In this document: in pieces, positions 51,770 through 59,200 of the stretch
Numbering within the stretch: position 1 is the first letter of the stretch
Layout: the number at the start of each line of letters is the position of its first letter
Assembly: GCF_011170065.1 (NCBI RefSeq)
Contig: NZ_BLLH01000011.1
Coordinates: 24,989 to 88,988, forward strand
From: Pseudolactococcus insecticola
Lineage (GTDB): Bacteria; Bacillota; Bacilli; Lactobacillales; Streptococcaceae
DNA: 64,000 nucleotides
Direction of reading: 5' to 3'
The notes under the pieces: generated by a model
What the model saw: the letters and a program-made list of their open reading frames with translations, nothing else
Databases searched by the model: none
Told to the model about the DNA's origin: nothing
Program-made: the position numbers and the translations under genes

Positions 51770-52606
51770 TTATGCAAACCATGTCTGATGTTCATCTAAT
51801 TCATCGAGAATACCGATAAATAAGTCGTGGGTTTTTTTGTCCCATTGTTTTAAACCACCATCTTTTTTCTTTTCTAAAGTGATGCCAGAACCAGAATATC
51901 TTTTTAGTCGACTGTTTTTGAAGACTACATTTTTTAAAAGATGTTCACCAAATAACTCTTGAGCCTGCTGATACACTTCTTTATCAATAGCATCATCTTT
52001 TTCAAGCATAAACGGAATAACACCCGCTGCTCGGATTGGGTGCTTGTATTGACCATACATAGTTTCTTCCATGAACTGGATGTATTCAAGACCATTGCGC
52101 ATAGACATAACTTGAGTTTGTAAAACAATGATTGCCCAGTCAGCAAAATAAGCTGCTGATTGAGAAAAAATTGACATAGAAGGTGGGACGTCTAAGTAGA
52201 TAGCATCGTACTCATCTTTCAAAAAGGAAAGTTTACTCACGAAATAATTGAACTGATCAATTCGTTTTGAAAACATCTGAGGAATTTCATTTGCATAGTT
52301 TTCAAATAATGCGTTAGCTGGAATAATGTCCAAATTATCAATAATATTGTAGATGGCCATATGAGGGTCTATATCACTCATAAGTACGTCATATATTGTA
52401 TATGAATATTCTATTGGTTCGTTCTCTTCGCGGTTTACCATTCGAGTTATTCGCATAACATCAGAAGTATTTCCTTGTTGGTCGAGATCTATAATTAAAG
52501 TTTTTCTTTTTTTTGCGGATGCAGATTCAAAGCCCAGCATTTGGACGCAGGTACTTTTTCCAACTCCACCTTTAAAATTTCCTACTACGTAGGTTTGGGC
52601 TGACAT
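51770..52606 (-). CDS. parA: ParA-type partition ATPase
   Basis: 278 residues. Deviant Walker A NFKGGVGKST (10-19) with the signature lysines, A' motif LIIDLDQQGN and Walker B-like YDAIYLDVPPS. No N-terminal HTH (class Ib, short form). Drives plasmid segregation by a nucleoid-bound gradient. GGAG lies 8 nt upstream of the ATG. A TATAAT (52624-52629) sits 11 bp from the IS copy 3 end at 52641, so the upstream promoter half comes from, or was displaced by, the IS. Confidence 0.92.
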   Translation of the reverse strand: MSAQTYVVGNFKGGVGKSTCVQMLGFESASAKKRKTLIIDLDQQGNTSDVMRITRMVNREENEPIEYSYTIYDVLMSDIDPHMAIYNIIDNLDIIPANALFENYANEIPQMFSKRIDQFNYFVSKLSFLKDEYDAIYLDVPPSMSIFSQSAAYFADWAIIVLQTQVMSMRNGLEYIQFMEETMYGQYKHPIRAAGVIPFMLEKDDAIDKEVYQQAQELFGEHLLKNVVFKNSRLKRYSGSGITLEKKKDGGLKQWDKKTHDLFIGILDELDEHQTWFA

Positions 52607-52623
52607 ATATTCTCCAATCTTTC

Positions 52624-52629
52624 ATTATA
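52624..52629 (-). promoter_or_regulatory. -10 box of parAB, 11 bp from the IS end
   Basis: TATAAT on the minus strand, 17 bp before ATG 52606. The -35 position 17 bp away now falls in IS sequence (CGGGTG), a poor match, so the insertion may have changed parAB expression. Confidence 0.55.
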
Positions 52630-52640
52630 TACTACTTAAA

Positions 52641-52780
52641 ATGAATCACCCGTCTTAGAAAAAACGGGTTTCTGGGAACACCGCTGACTTACAGCTCTCT
52701 AAAAGAAGTGCAGAGGTTACGGCTATTAACCAAAGGCAATTCCTGCCTATACAAGTTTTTACGCTTTTGTAACGCGTGTT
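52641..52780 (-). ncRNA. Predicted TnpB omega RNA of copy 3, guide 52640-52621
   Basis: Right-end segment with the same hairpins as copies 1 and 2 (one base change in the AGAAGT stem, ACAGCTCTCT). The predicted guide TTTAAGTAGTATATAATGAA contains the parA -10 box. TnpB made from this copy would therefore target the parA promoter region of an IS-free sister plasmid. Confidence 0.45.
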
Positions 52781-53961
52781 TTATTTCTGGAGATTTGTTC
52801 TAAAATAGCAGTGTGTTTTTCTGGATTTAATGCCCACTCCAAAATATTTTTCGCTGCGTTTATATCTCGATCAATTAGATGCCCAAAACTGTTAGTGTAA
52901 TTGCGAACAGACAAATCATGTTTAATGACAGTTTGTGTTTCATAGTCGACTTGAGTTGTATAACTCGGGTCGATTTTTATTAACGTTTTACCATACCATT
53001 CAGTTTTATAAGCCAACATCTCGCTCAATTTATACCATGACGCGTTGGCGATTGCCCGTGCAAGTTTATGATTTTTCATCATGTTACTTGATTTGAGTTT
53101 TTCAATGGCAATCATGTCATAGTCTTTGACTAATTGTGTGGTGTACTTATGCAAGTAGTCTAATCGTTGATTGGCAATTTTTTCTGAGTATTTAGCAACC
53201 ATATGTTTGGCTCTCGCATAGTTTCTAAAATCATCAAGTGTCAATTCCTGCCCAGTCAATTTTTGGGTGTTGTGTATCACTTGTATTGCCCTGTTACGTC
53301 GTCTAGCTAATCGTACCTCCCAGTAAAGTTTCTTTTTAGCTAACTGTTTATCAAAACGAATATTAGGTAGTTTGTATTCGTCTGATTGAATAGCTAAATC
53401 AGCTAAACCAAGGTCTACACCAACCGACTTACCAGTTGTGTCGTAAGGCTTAATTTCTGTTTCAGCTAAGACCATGGCATAGTATTTCCCTGTTGGACTA
53501 ATACGTACTATAACTCGTTTTATTTTTCCATTTGGAATAGCCTTAGCCTTGAAATACACTGCGCCTAATTTAGCTAGTTTAATATGTTTGTCATCAATTA
53601 AGCTCATTCCCATTTTAGTCGTGTAAGACTTACGTGCGAACTTACGAGATTTAAATTGCGGTTGTCCACCTAGCTTTTTGAAAAAGCGCTTATAGGCATC
53701 TGCTAATTGATGATTCGTCTCTTGCAAAGCAGTGCTATCAGCTTCATTTAGCCATTTGTATTCCTGTTTCAATACCATAAGTATTTTGTCCATGCCAAAG
53801 GCATTGATGAATTTAGCTTTTTTGTTATTCTTATAGCGAGCTTTTTGCATCTCAAGCATTTCATTCCAAACATAGCGTGAATGATTGATTGTAGTATCAA
53901 TCTGTTCTCTTTGTGAAGCATTGGGATATAGCCGTAATTTGAAAGCTTTCAATTTTTGCAT
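52759..53961 (-). CDS. tnpB: TnpB nuclease of IS605 (copy 3)
   Basis: 400 residues, same RuvC-like acidic triad and same loss of zinc-knuckle cysteines as in the other copies. About 25 differences from copy 1 (for example DTTINHSRY, FGMDKILMVLKQEYKW, DYDMIAIEKLKSSNMM, TAILEQ). Confidence 0.9.
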   Translation of the reverse strand: MQKLKAFKLRLYPNASQREQIDTTINHSRYVWNEMLEMQKARYKNNKKAKFINAFGMDKILMVLKQEYKWLNEADSTALQETNHQLADAYKRFFKKLGGQPQFKSRKFARKSYTTKMGMSLIDDKHIKLAKLGAVYFKAKAIPNGKIKRVIVRISPTGKYYAMVLAETEIKPYDTTGKSVGVDLGLADLAIQSDEYKLPNIRFDKQLAKKKLYWEVRLARRRNRAIQVIHNTQKLTGQELTLDDFRNYARAKHMVAKYSEKIANQRLDYLHKYTTQLVKDYDMIAIEKLKSSNMMKNHKLARAIANASWYKLSEMLAYKTEWYGKTLIKIDPSYTTQVDYETQTVIKHDLSVRNYTNSFGHLIDRDINAAKNILEWALNPEKHTAILEQISRNKTRVTKA

Positions 53962-54059
53962 TTGCTTTTTTCTCCTTTCGTATGGTATACTTTATTATAT
54001 CATATAATAACCAAAAAGAAAGAGCATGCCATTTAAAAATGTCGTGTAGGCGATTACGT

Positions 54060-54506
54060 TTGTCAAAGAAAAGAGAACCAATTCATGAACGTGGCTACGT
54101 TTATAATTTTCATTTTCATTTAGTTTGGGTAACTAAATATCGTCGTTCTATTTTTGAAACGCCAGAGCAAGTCCTAAAGATGAAGACAATACTTTACGAT
54201 ATTGCAAAAAACAATGAGGTGAAGATTGAAAATTTAGAAGTTATGTCAGACCATGTTCATATGTTAATCAGTTTCAAGCCTAAATACGCACCTACCAGTA
54301 TAGTTAAATCTTTCAAAGGAACTTCAGCACGCTTATGGTTTACAGCATTTCCTGAAACTAAACAGAAGCTCTGGGGTGGGCATCTCTGGTCTAATAGCTA
54401 TTTCATGAGTACACTAGGCGATATGTCACGTGATACTGTCGCAAACTATATTAAGAACCAAAGAACCCAAAAAGCAGCGAGTGGGCGACCTGCTAGCAAG
54501 AAATAA
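54060..54506 (+). CDS. tnpA: TnpA, HUH transposase of IS605 (copy 3)
   Basis: 148 residues from TTG 54060, the start equivalent to the other copies. The open frame extends upstream to 53982 only because of a one-base difference before the gene. H65/H67 and Y130 are present, but the conserved Pro before the HUH motif is Ser (VMSDHVHML). Confidence 0.88.
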   Translation: MSKKREPIHERGYVYNFHFHLVWVTKYRRSIFETPEQVLKMKTILYDIAKNNEVKIENLEVMSDHVHMLISFKPKYAPTSIVKSFKGTSARLWFTAFPETKQKLWGGHLWSNSYFMSTLGDMSRDTVANYIKNQRTQKAASGRPASKK

Positions 54507-54649
54507 TTATTAATGTAGTGCATGCTTACATCCCCCCATTGAAATGAGGGGCTTTACGCTCGTTTTAGTAAAAGTATTTATAGGATACCATTATTAGTCT
54601 GTTTTGTAAAGACTTAATATAGAAATCCCATGAACATGGACATTAACAT

Positions 54650-55286
54650 TAAAGTAGTTAAAAACTACAATAAAGGTGCTTTGATATAAAGTATTAAACA
54701 ACTACTTTATATCAAAGATTGATAACTACTCTGTCTTATGTATAGCTGCTAATAAGTTCAGGTATTAAAGTAGTTAAAAACTACAATAAAGGAGCTTTGA
54801 AATAAAGTATTAAGTAACTACTATATATCAAACATTAATAACTACTCTGTCCTATGTATAGCTGCTAATAAGTTCAGGTATTAAAGTAGTTAAAAACTAC
54901 AATAAAGGAGCTTTGAAATAAAGTATTAAGTAACTACTTTATATCAAAGGTTGATAACTACTCTATCTTATCTATAGCTGCTAATAAGATCAGATATTAA
55001 AGTAGTTAAAAACTACAATAAAGGAGCTTTGAAATAAAGTATTAAGTAACTACTATATTTCAAACATTGATAACTACTCTGTCTAATGTATAGCTGCTAT
55101 TAAGTTCAGGTATTAAAGTAGTTAAAAACTACAATAAAAGAGTTTTGATATAAAGTATTAAGTAACTACTTTATAACAAAGATTGATAACTACTCTGTCT
55201 TATGTATTGCTGCTAATAAAATCAGATATTAAAGTAGTTAAAAACTACAATAAAGAAGCTTTGATATAAAGTATTAAGTACTACTT
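54650..55286. repeat. 5.5 x 116-bp tandem array, probable centromere (parS/parC) of ParAB
   Basis: Units begin TAAAGTAGTTAAAAACTAC at 54650, 54766, 54882, 54998, 55114 and 55230, a strictly constant 116-bp period. Each holds a GTAGTT-AAA-AACTAC palindrome and further AACTACT(TT) sites, plus a conserved TATAGCTGCTAATAAG. The last unit is cut after 57 bp by an IS605 left-end fragment. Without IS copy 3 the array would lie about 80-90 bp upstream of parA, the usual place for a partition site. No genes inside. Confidence 0.75.
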
Positions 55287-55302
55287 TATTATAGGCGAGT
55301 GA
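55287..55302 (+). mobile_element. IS605 tnpA-side end remnant
   Basis: TATAGGCGAGTGAAAA directly after TTTAT equals the first 16 bp of the tnpA-side end of copies 1 and 2 (one mismatch). The rest of the IS is missing and 55305 on matches the 3' end of the 48828 gene, so a deletion started inside an IS here. Confidence 0.75.
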
Positions 55303-55304
55303 AA

Positions 55305-55402
55305 AGATTGATGAAGAGTTTAAAAAAATGCTTGATTCAGCAATTAATAGGTGAAAGTGTCTAGGACATCTGTACATTTTCTTGTAGAATAACTTTCAGA
55401 TA
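55305..55402 (+). pseudogene. 3' remnant of a second copy of the 48828 gene
   Basis: Encodes IDEEFKKMLDSAINR and a stop, plus the downstream TGTCTAGGAC..TCAGATAGC stretch, about 90% identical to 49208-49305. Only the last 16 codons are left. Confidence 0.75.
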
Positions 55403-55436
55403 GCAAAAAGCTAAAGTTAAAGCTAAAAGCTGGAAA

Positions 55437-55452
55437 TGTTTCACGTGAAACA
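55437..55452. promoter_or_regulatory. parS: Perfect chromosomal-type parS site
   Basis: TGTTTCACGTGAAACA, a perfect 16-bp palindrome equal to the consensus bound by chromosomal ParB/Spo0J proteins. It lies 38 bp upstream of the RHH-like gene at 55491. The plasmid's own ParB-like protein does not look like a Spo0J-type ParB, so host ParB is the plausible partner. Confidence 0.85.
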
Positions 55453-55490
55453 CTCACAAACATTCACTTCAAAGAAAAGGTAACTACAAC

Positions 55491-56003
55491 ATGGCAGAAG
55501 CAACTAAAAGAAAACGACAAAGAAATACGCTTAACATCAAATTATCTGTTAAAAGAAATGACGACGAAAAGCTTTTCAAATTTTTTGAGCACCAATCACT
55601 TCCAGATCAGCTAATAAAAATCATTCTAAATAACTATATAAGCAAACTTCCAAACATCACACAGGACATTATGGGAGAGCTTATCGAATCAGCTACTCAG
55701 TATGTGGACTTAACGCAAAACATTCAGCTCCCCTCACAGGAGCTCTCAGAAAGCGCTATAAGAGATTTTGATGCCTCTGACGGAGAATTCCACAAAGAGA
55801 CTGTTAAAAGCCTGCCAGACGATACGGAGAGCCTTATGGATGAATCAGCTGATAATGCAACAACTGAAAATAGTGAAAAAAAAGAATCACCTGAAAAAGA
55901 AATTGATAGAAATTCTGATAGCACAGCAAACAGTCAGTCAATCATCAAATCAAATCTGAAAAACAAGGCAATCAACAAAGCGTTCACTAACATAAGTCAT
56001 TAA
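55491..56003 (+). CDS. Ribbon-helix-helix-like protein with acidic tail
   Basis: 170 residues. The basic N-terminus is followed by NTLNIKLSVKRNDDEKLFKFFEH and a helix to residue 55, a possible RHH DNA-binding domain as in ParR/CopG/relaxosome accessory proteins. Residues 75-150 are acidic and Ser-rich, likely disordered. It starts at ATG 55491 with AAAGG upstream. Near the parS palindrome and the centromere array, hence perhaps a partition adaptor or transcriptional regulator. Identification is tentative. Confidence 0.5.
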   Translation: MAEATKRKRQRNTLNIKLSVKRNDDEKLFKFFEHQSLPDQLIKIILNNYISKLPNITQDIMGELIESATQYVDLTQNIQLPSQELSESAIRDFDASDGEFHKETVKSLPDDTESLMDESADNATTENSEKKESPEKEIDRNSDSTANSQSIIKSNLKNKAINKAFTNISH

Positions 56004-56153
56004 CTTTTTTCCTTTTTTTGTCTTTTCAGTTTGTTTCACCCTGCTATGAAAGAAACGAGAAATGTACAGAAGTAGACGGAATTTGTCTGCTTTTTCATAT
56101 TTTTGTAGCATGAATTGGCTGGCACTTTCACGTAATATTCATGTGTCTCTTTG

Positions 56154-56182
56154 TTGACGACGTATAAAATACGTGTTATAAT
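56154..56182 (+). promoter_or_regulatory. hicAB-2 promoter with internal operator palindrome
   Basis: -35 TTGACG (56154-56159), 17-bp spacer, -10 TATAAT (56177-56182). ACGTAT-AAA-ATACGT (56160-56174) fills the spacer, like the operator in hicAB-1. Confidence 0.85.
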
Positions 56183-56208
56183 AATAATAAGTTAGTGAAA
56201 GGCAAAAC

Positions 56209-56379
56209 ATGAAGAAAAGAGATATAGAAAAAAGATTCGTCAAAGGTGGTTGGTGGATCAAACGCCACGGCGGCAATCATGATGTCTGGACTAACGGCGA
56301 GAAGGACGAACAAATTCCACGTCACCCGGAAATTAACGAACGGCTTGCAAAAGCGATACTCAAACGAAACGGGCTATAA
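56209..56379 (+). CDS. hicA: HicA toxin, module 2 (short)
   Basis: 56 residues: MKKRDIEKRFVKGGWWIKRH, then GGNHDVWTNGEKDEQIPRHPEIN and LAKAILKRNGL. The H-G-G-N-H-D pattern with catalytic His and the IPRHxEI strand is the classic HicA signature. GAAAGG is 9 nt before the ATG. Followed 27 bp later by hicB. Confidence 0.92.
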   Translation: MKKRDIEKRFVKGGWWIKRHGGNHDVWTNGEKDEQIPRHPEINERLAKAILKRNGL

Positions 56380-56406
56380 ACGCCTGTGATCTGAAAGGAG
56401 TTTTTC

Positions 56407-56799
56407 ATGTCTCATTTACTTGCATTCCCTACGGTCATCAGTTTTGATGACAAAGAAAAAACTGATTATAAATATTTAGTTTATATTCCTGATCTTGACG
56501 GCTACACACAAGGTGTTAGTCTCGCAGATGCGATTGTGATGGCGAGAGATTATATCGGTACTTTTTCACTAGACAATCCTTTACCTGATGCTGGAAAAGT
56601 TGCCTTTACAGCTGATGAGTCAAATATTGTAACGATGGTTGATATTGACCCTGACAGCTATAAAAGAGCGCTTGATAGAACACCTGTCAAGAAAACTTTG
56701 TCAATCCCTGCTTACATTAACGAGGCAGCAACTAGCGAAGGAATCAACTTTTCTCAAACACTTGCGGATGCCATTCGTGACAAGTTACATCTTGCTTAA
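56407..56799 (+). CDS. hicB: HicB antitoxin, module 2
   Basis: 130 residues: HicB fold (YLVYIPDLDGYTQGVSLADAI) and C-terminal DNA-binding helices (INEAATSEGINFSQTLADAIRDKL). AAAGGAG is 7 nt before ATG. Only moderately similar to HicB-1, so the modules are probably not a recent duplication, yet they share operator architecture. Confidence 0.92.
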   Translation: MSHLLAFPTVISFDDKEKTDYKYLVYIPDLDGYTQGVSLADAIVMARDYIGTFSLDNPLPDAGKVAFTADESNIVTMVDIDPDSYKRALDRTPVKKTLSIPAYINEAATSEGINFSQTLADAIRDKLHLA

Positions 56800-56816
56800 T
56801 CTAGTCAATTCAGAAA

Positions 56817-56841
56817 CAGACGAATTTCGTCTTTTTTTTTT
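56817..56841 (+). terminator. hicAB-2 terminator
   Basis: AGACGA-ATT-TCGTCT followed by T9, 18 bp after the hicB stop. Confidence 0.8.
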
Positions 56842-56846
56842 CATAC

Positions 56847-56948
56847 TTACAGAAAATTCTAAAAGCATATCGGCTATTGAGCAAGCTCAAAGCCGTTTAG
56901 CTTTCTATTGAAAGCTAAAAAAAGGGAGGACAAGAGTCCCCCTTTTTT
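56847..56948 (+). ncRNA. Repeated structured intergenic element, copy B
   Basis: Same three-hairpin architecture as 39626-39728 (about 92% identical). It begins 5 bp after the hicB-2 terminator and ends 130 bp before the DUF5648 gene 2. Confidence 0.5.
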
Positions 56949-57017
56949 AAAACATGATAGCTCAAAATAGGTATCAAAAAATTACTAAAAAATCACAAAA
57001 AATTGTAATTTTTATGG

Positions 57018-57023
57018 TACAAT
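57018..57023 (+). promoter_or_regulatory. -10 box of the DUF5648 gene 2
   Basis: TGGTACAAT, 56 bp before ATG 57079, in a block conserved with the first gene's promoter (39797). Confidence 0.55.
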
Positions 57024-57078
57024 TAAGGTTGGAAATTGGAAAACAAAATAACCTAAAAGGAAAAAGGAAAAATTAACT

Positions 57079-57915
57079 ATGAAAACTAAAAATAAACTTC
57101 TGGAAAAAATCCAGAAAACAACTAAAAAACATCGTATTATTGCAAGCGCTCTTGCCGTATTACTTATTGGTGCTAGCTTGCTGATTGGTAGCACGCAAAC
57201 ATCTGCAACGACTACGGCTGTACCCACGACTCAACCCATGTATCGCCTTTATAATGCATACTCTGGGGAACATTTCTATACGGCAAGTACGGCCGAACGT
57301 AATTCAATCATTAGAGGCAGTTGGCAGTGGTATTATGAAGGGATAAGTTGGTTTTCACCAACACACTCAAATACGCCTGTCTACCGTTTGTATAATAAAA
57401 ATGCTGGTGATCACCATTATACAATCAGCAAAGATGAAAAAGATATGCTTGTCAAAAAAGGTTGGAGATACGAAGGTATCGGTTGGTATAGCGATGATAA
57501 AAAGACAATCAAAGTGCTAAGAGCATACAACAAAAATGCTAAGGCAGGAAGTCACAACTACACAACAAGTGATGCTGAGCAACAAAATCTGATTAAAAAC
57601 GGTTGGCGAAACGAAGGCATTGGCTGGTATGCTGCTGGAGCAGGAAAGGCGCTAGACCCAGTCGCTGATTCAGGAATCATCCAAGAATCAAACGAAAACA
57701 AGCAACAGACAAATTATTTAATTAATAAACGCAAAAATTTAGTAGATGAAATAGCTAATGATAAAAAAGTAGCTAAAGAATCTCCTTTTCCTATACTGAG
57801 AAGCACATATTCAAACATGGCAAAAATGTTTGAAAAAAAGTTAAAGGAATTTGACGCTGAAAATCCACAAGTTATAAATTTGCATCCAGCAGTATACGAC
57901 GTTTGGAAGGGCTAA
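57079..57915 (+). CDS. Secreted DUF5648-repeat protein 2
   Basis: 278 residues. Same signal peptide (about 20-43) and three DUF5648 repeats (50-187) as the 39860 gene, about 85% identical there. The C-terminal 90 residues differ completely (QQTNYLINKRKNLVDEIAND ... EFDAENPQVINLHPAVYDVWKG). AAAAGGAAAAA precedes the ATG. The pair suggests a conserved wall-targeting module with variable tails. Confidence 0.75.
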   Translation: MKTKNKLLEKIQKTTKKHRIIASALAVLLIGASLLIGSTQTSATTTAVPTTQPMYRLYNAYSGEHFYTASTAERNSIIRGSWQWYYEGISWFSPTHSNTPVYRLYNKNAGDHHYTISKDEKDMLVKKGWRYEGIGWYSDDKKTIKVLRAYNKNAKAGSHNYTTSDAEQQNLIKNGWRNEGIGWYAAGAGKALDPVADSGIIQESNENKQQTNYLINKRKNLVDEIANDKKVAKESPFPILRSTYSNMAKMFEKKLKEFDAENPQVINLHPAVYDVWKG

Positions 57916-57922
57916 TAGAAAA

Positions 57923-57964
57923 AACGAAAAAAGGTCACATCATACATTGATGTGACCTTTTTTT
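57923..57964 (+). terminator. Terminator of DUF5648 gene 2
   Basis: AAAAGGTCACATCA-TACAT-TGATGTGACC followed by T7. Confidence 0.9.
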
Positions 57965-58140
57965 AACCAAAAAAATTTTGCGAAAAATATAAAATATAAA
58001 ATATAAAAGAAATTAAGCTCACGCGCCAAAACAATAGTTTTTTGTTTTGCTAACGCAATCTAAAAAATATAATTAGTTAGCAGCTACGCTGCTAAGCATC
58101 GTTATGCGAAACTAGTACAGCCAGCTAGAAGGCTTAAAAG

Positions 58141-58433
58141 GTTTCATAGAAATACATGAAGTGAATATTTGTAGAAATAAAAAAAGGGATATTTATAGAA
58201 ATATCCAAAAATGTATTTATAGAAATACTAAAAAGAATATTTATAAAAAATACTCAAAAAAGTATTTATAGAAATGATTAAAAGAATATTTATATAAATA
58301 TTTAAACGATTATTTTTAGAAATACTAAAAAAGGATATTTATAGAAATACTCAAAAATGTATTTACAGAAATACTAAAAGGGATATTTATAGAATTACTT
58401 ACAGGAATATTTATAGAAATACTAAAAGGAACG
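58141..58433. repeat. AT-rich array of ~24-bp palindromic repeats, block 1
   Basis: About 12 imperfect copies of GTATTTATAGAAATACTAAAA. The core GTATTT-ATAG-AAATAC is an inverted repeat. Several units vary in the loop (TACAG, TTTAG). No gene between 57916 and 58553 apart from this array. The stretch at 57965-58140 shows nothing I can name beyond AT-rich DNA. Confidence 0.75.
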
Positions 58434-58552
58434 AATATTCATATGCGCGTGAGATGAATGGTTCATCAAGATTTGGGTTTTGCAAATTTCAAATTGTTTC
58501 GATTCATGGTATAGTTATCAATAGAAATCGAATCAATTCGAAAGAGGTACTT

Positions 58553-59027
58553 ATGATAAAACGAGATTCATATTTATCAGATTTAGCAAGGTTGCGAGAA
58601 AAACGGTTTATTTTTCAGAGCTGACCGCTATGATATATCAGGTAAAAAGTACTTGTCAATCAACTCAAAATATTATCCAGTTGATTAAGCTCTTAGAAGA
58701 GTGCTTTTAGGAAATAAGCGGCCAAATTTTGGGCATCGTTTAGAAGGAGTTGTCTATTTAGAATTATTAAGACGGGGTTACCAAGTATTTGTCGGAGATA
58801 TAGCTAAATATGAAATTGATTTTGTTGCTCAAAAAAATGGCATAACGGAATATTTTCAAGTTTCTCTGACCGTTGAGGATGAACAAACCTATGAACGAGA
58901 AGTACGAGCATTTGCTAGCATTCAGGATAATTATAGAAAAATTTTATTGACACAGGACGCGGGCGCATATAATCAAGAAGGAATAGAACAATTAAATATC
59001 ATTGATTGGCTGCTGGAAACTATGTGA
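58553..59027 (+). pseudogene. DUF4143-family AAA ATPase pseudogene (internal deletion)
   Basis: ATG 58553 begins MIKRDSYLSDLARLREK, the usual start of COG1373/DUF4143 ATPases, then stops after 23 codons. Beyond it, out of frame and with a further in-frame stop, RYDISGKKYLSINSKYYPVD and LLGNKRPNFGHRLEGVVYLELLRRGYQVFVGD ... INIIDWLL match the C-terminal DUF4143 nuclease-like part. The Walker motifs (about 250 residues) are gone. A GAAAGAGG ribosome site and TATAGT -10 are still present. The 108-codon open C-terminal part is unlikely to be functional. Confidence 0.75.
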
Positions 59028-59060
59028 AAGATAAGCTGAAAGGATAGATGGCCGCAAAAA

Positions 59061-59128
59061 AATATTTATAGAAATACTAAAAAGGATATTTACAGAAATA
59101 CTAAAAAGAATAATTATAGAAATAGTCA
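59061..59128. repeat. Palindromic repeat array, block 2
   Basis: Three further copies of the ATATTTATAGAAATACTAAAAAGG unit after the pseudogene, so the array once flanked or surrounded the ATPase gene. Confidence 0.7.
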
Positions 59129-59200
59129 CAAAAGAAAGAAGTAGCGTGAAGTTCAGTTGCTTTTTTTGTTGTACAGAAAGTAGTACAAAACTTTGATTCT

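Larger units (their letters stand above)
52641..54568. mobile_element. IS200/IS605-family element, copy 3
   Basis: About 1928 bp. tnpB-side end ATGAATCACCC (52641 on). The tnpA-side end GAGCGTAAAGCCCC/GCTCGTTTTA differs from the other copies (ACGAGCG for TAGGCGAGCG) and is flanked by TTAC rather than TTAT on the minus strand. Both genes are intact but more diverged than copies 1 and 2. It lies between parA and the 116-bp array. Confidence 0.88.

Noticed and set aside
53982..54506. 174-residue TnpA of copy 3 with extra N-terminus
   Set aside because: The additional residues come from the shared promoter region. The TTG start at 54060 matches the other copies.
54650..55286. CRISPR-like array
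   Set aside because: The whole 116-bp unit is repeated, including what would be spacers, and no cas genes are nearby. It fits a partition site.
58141..58433. CRISPR array of short palindromic repeats
   Set aside because: Units are continuous without unique spacers, and lengths vary by a few bases.
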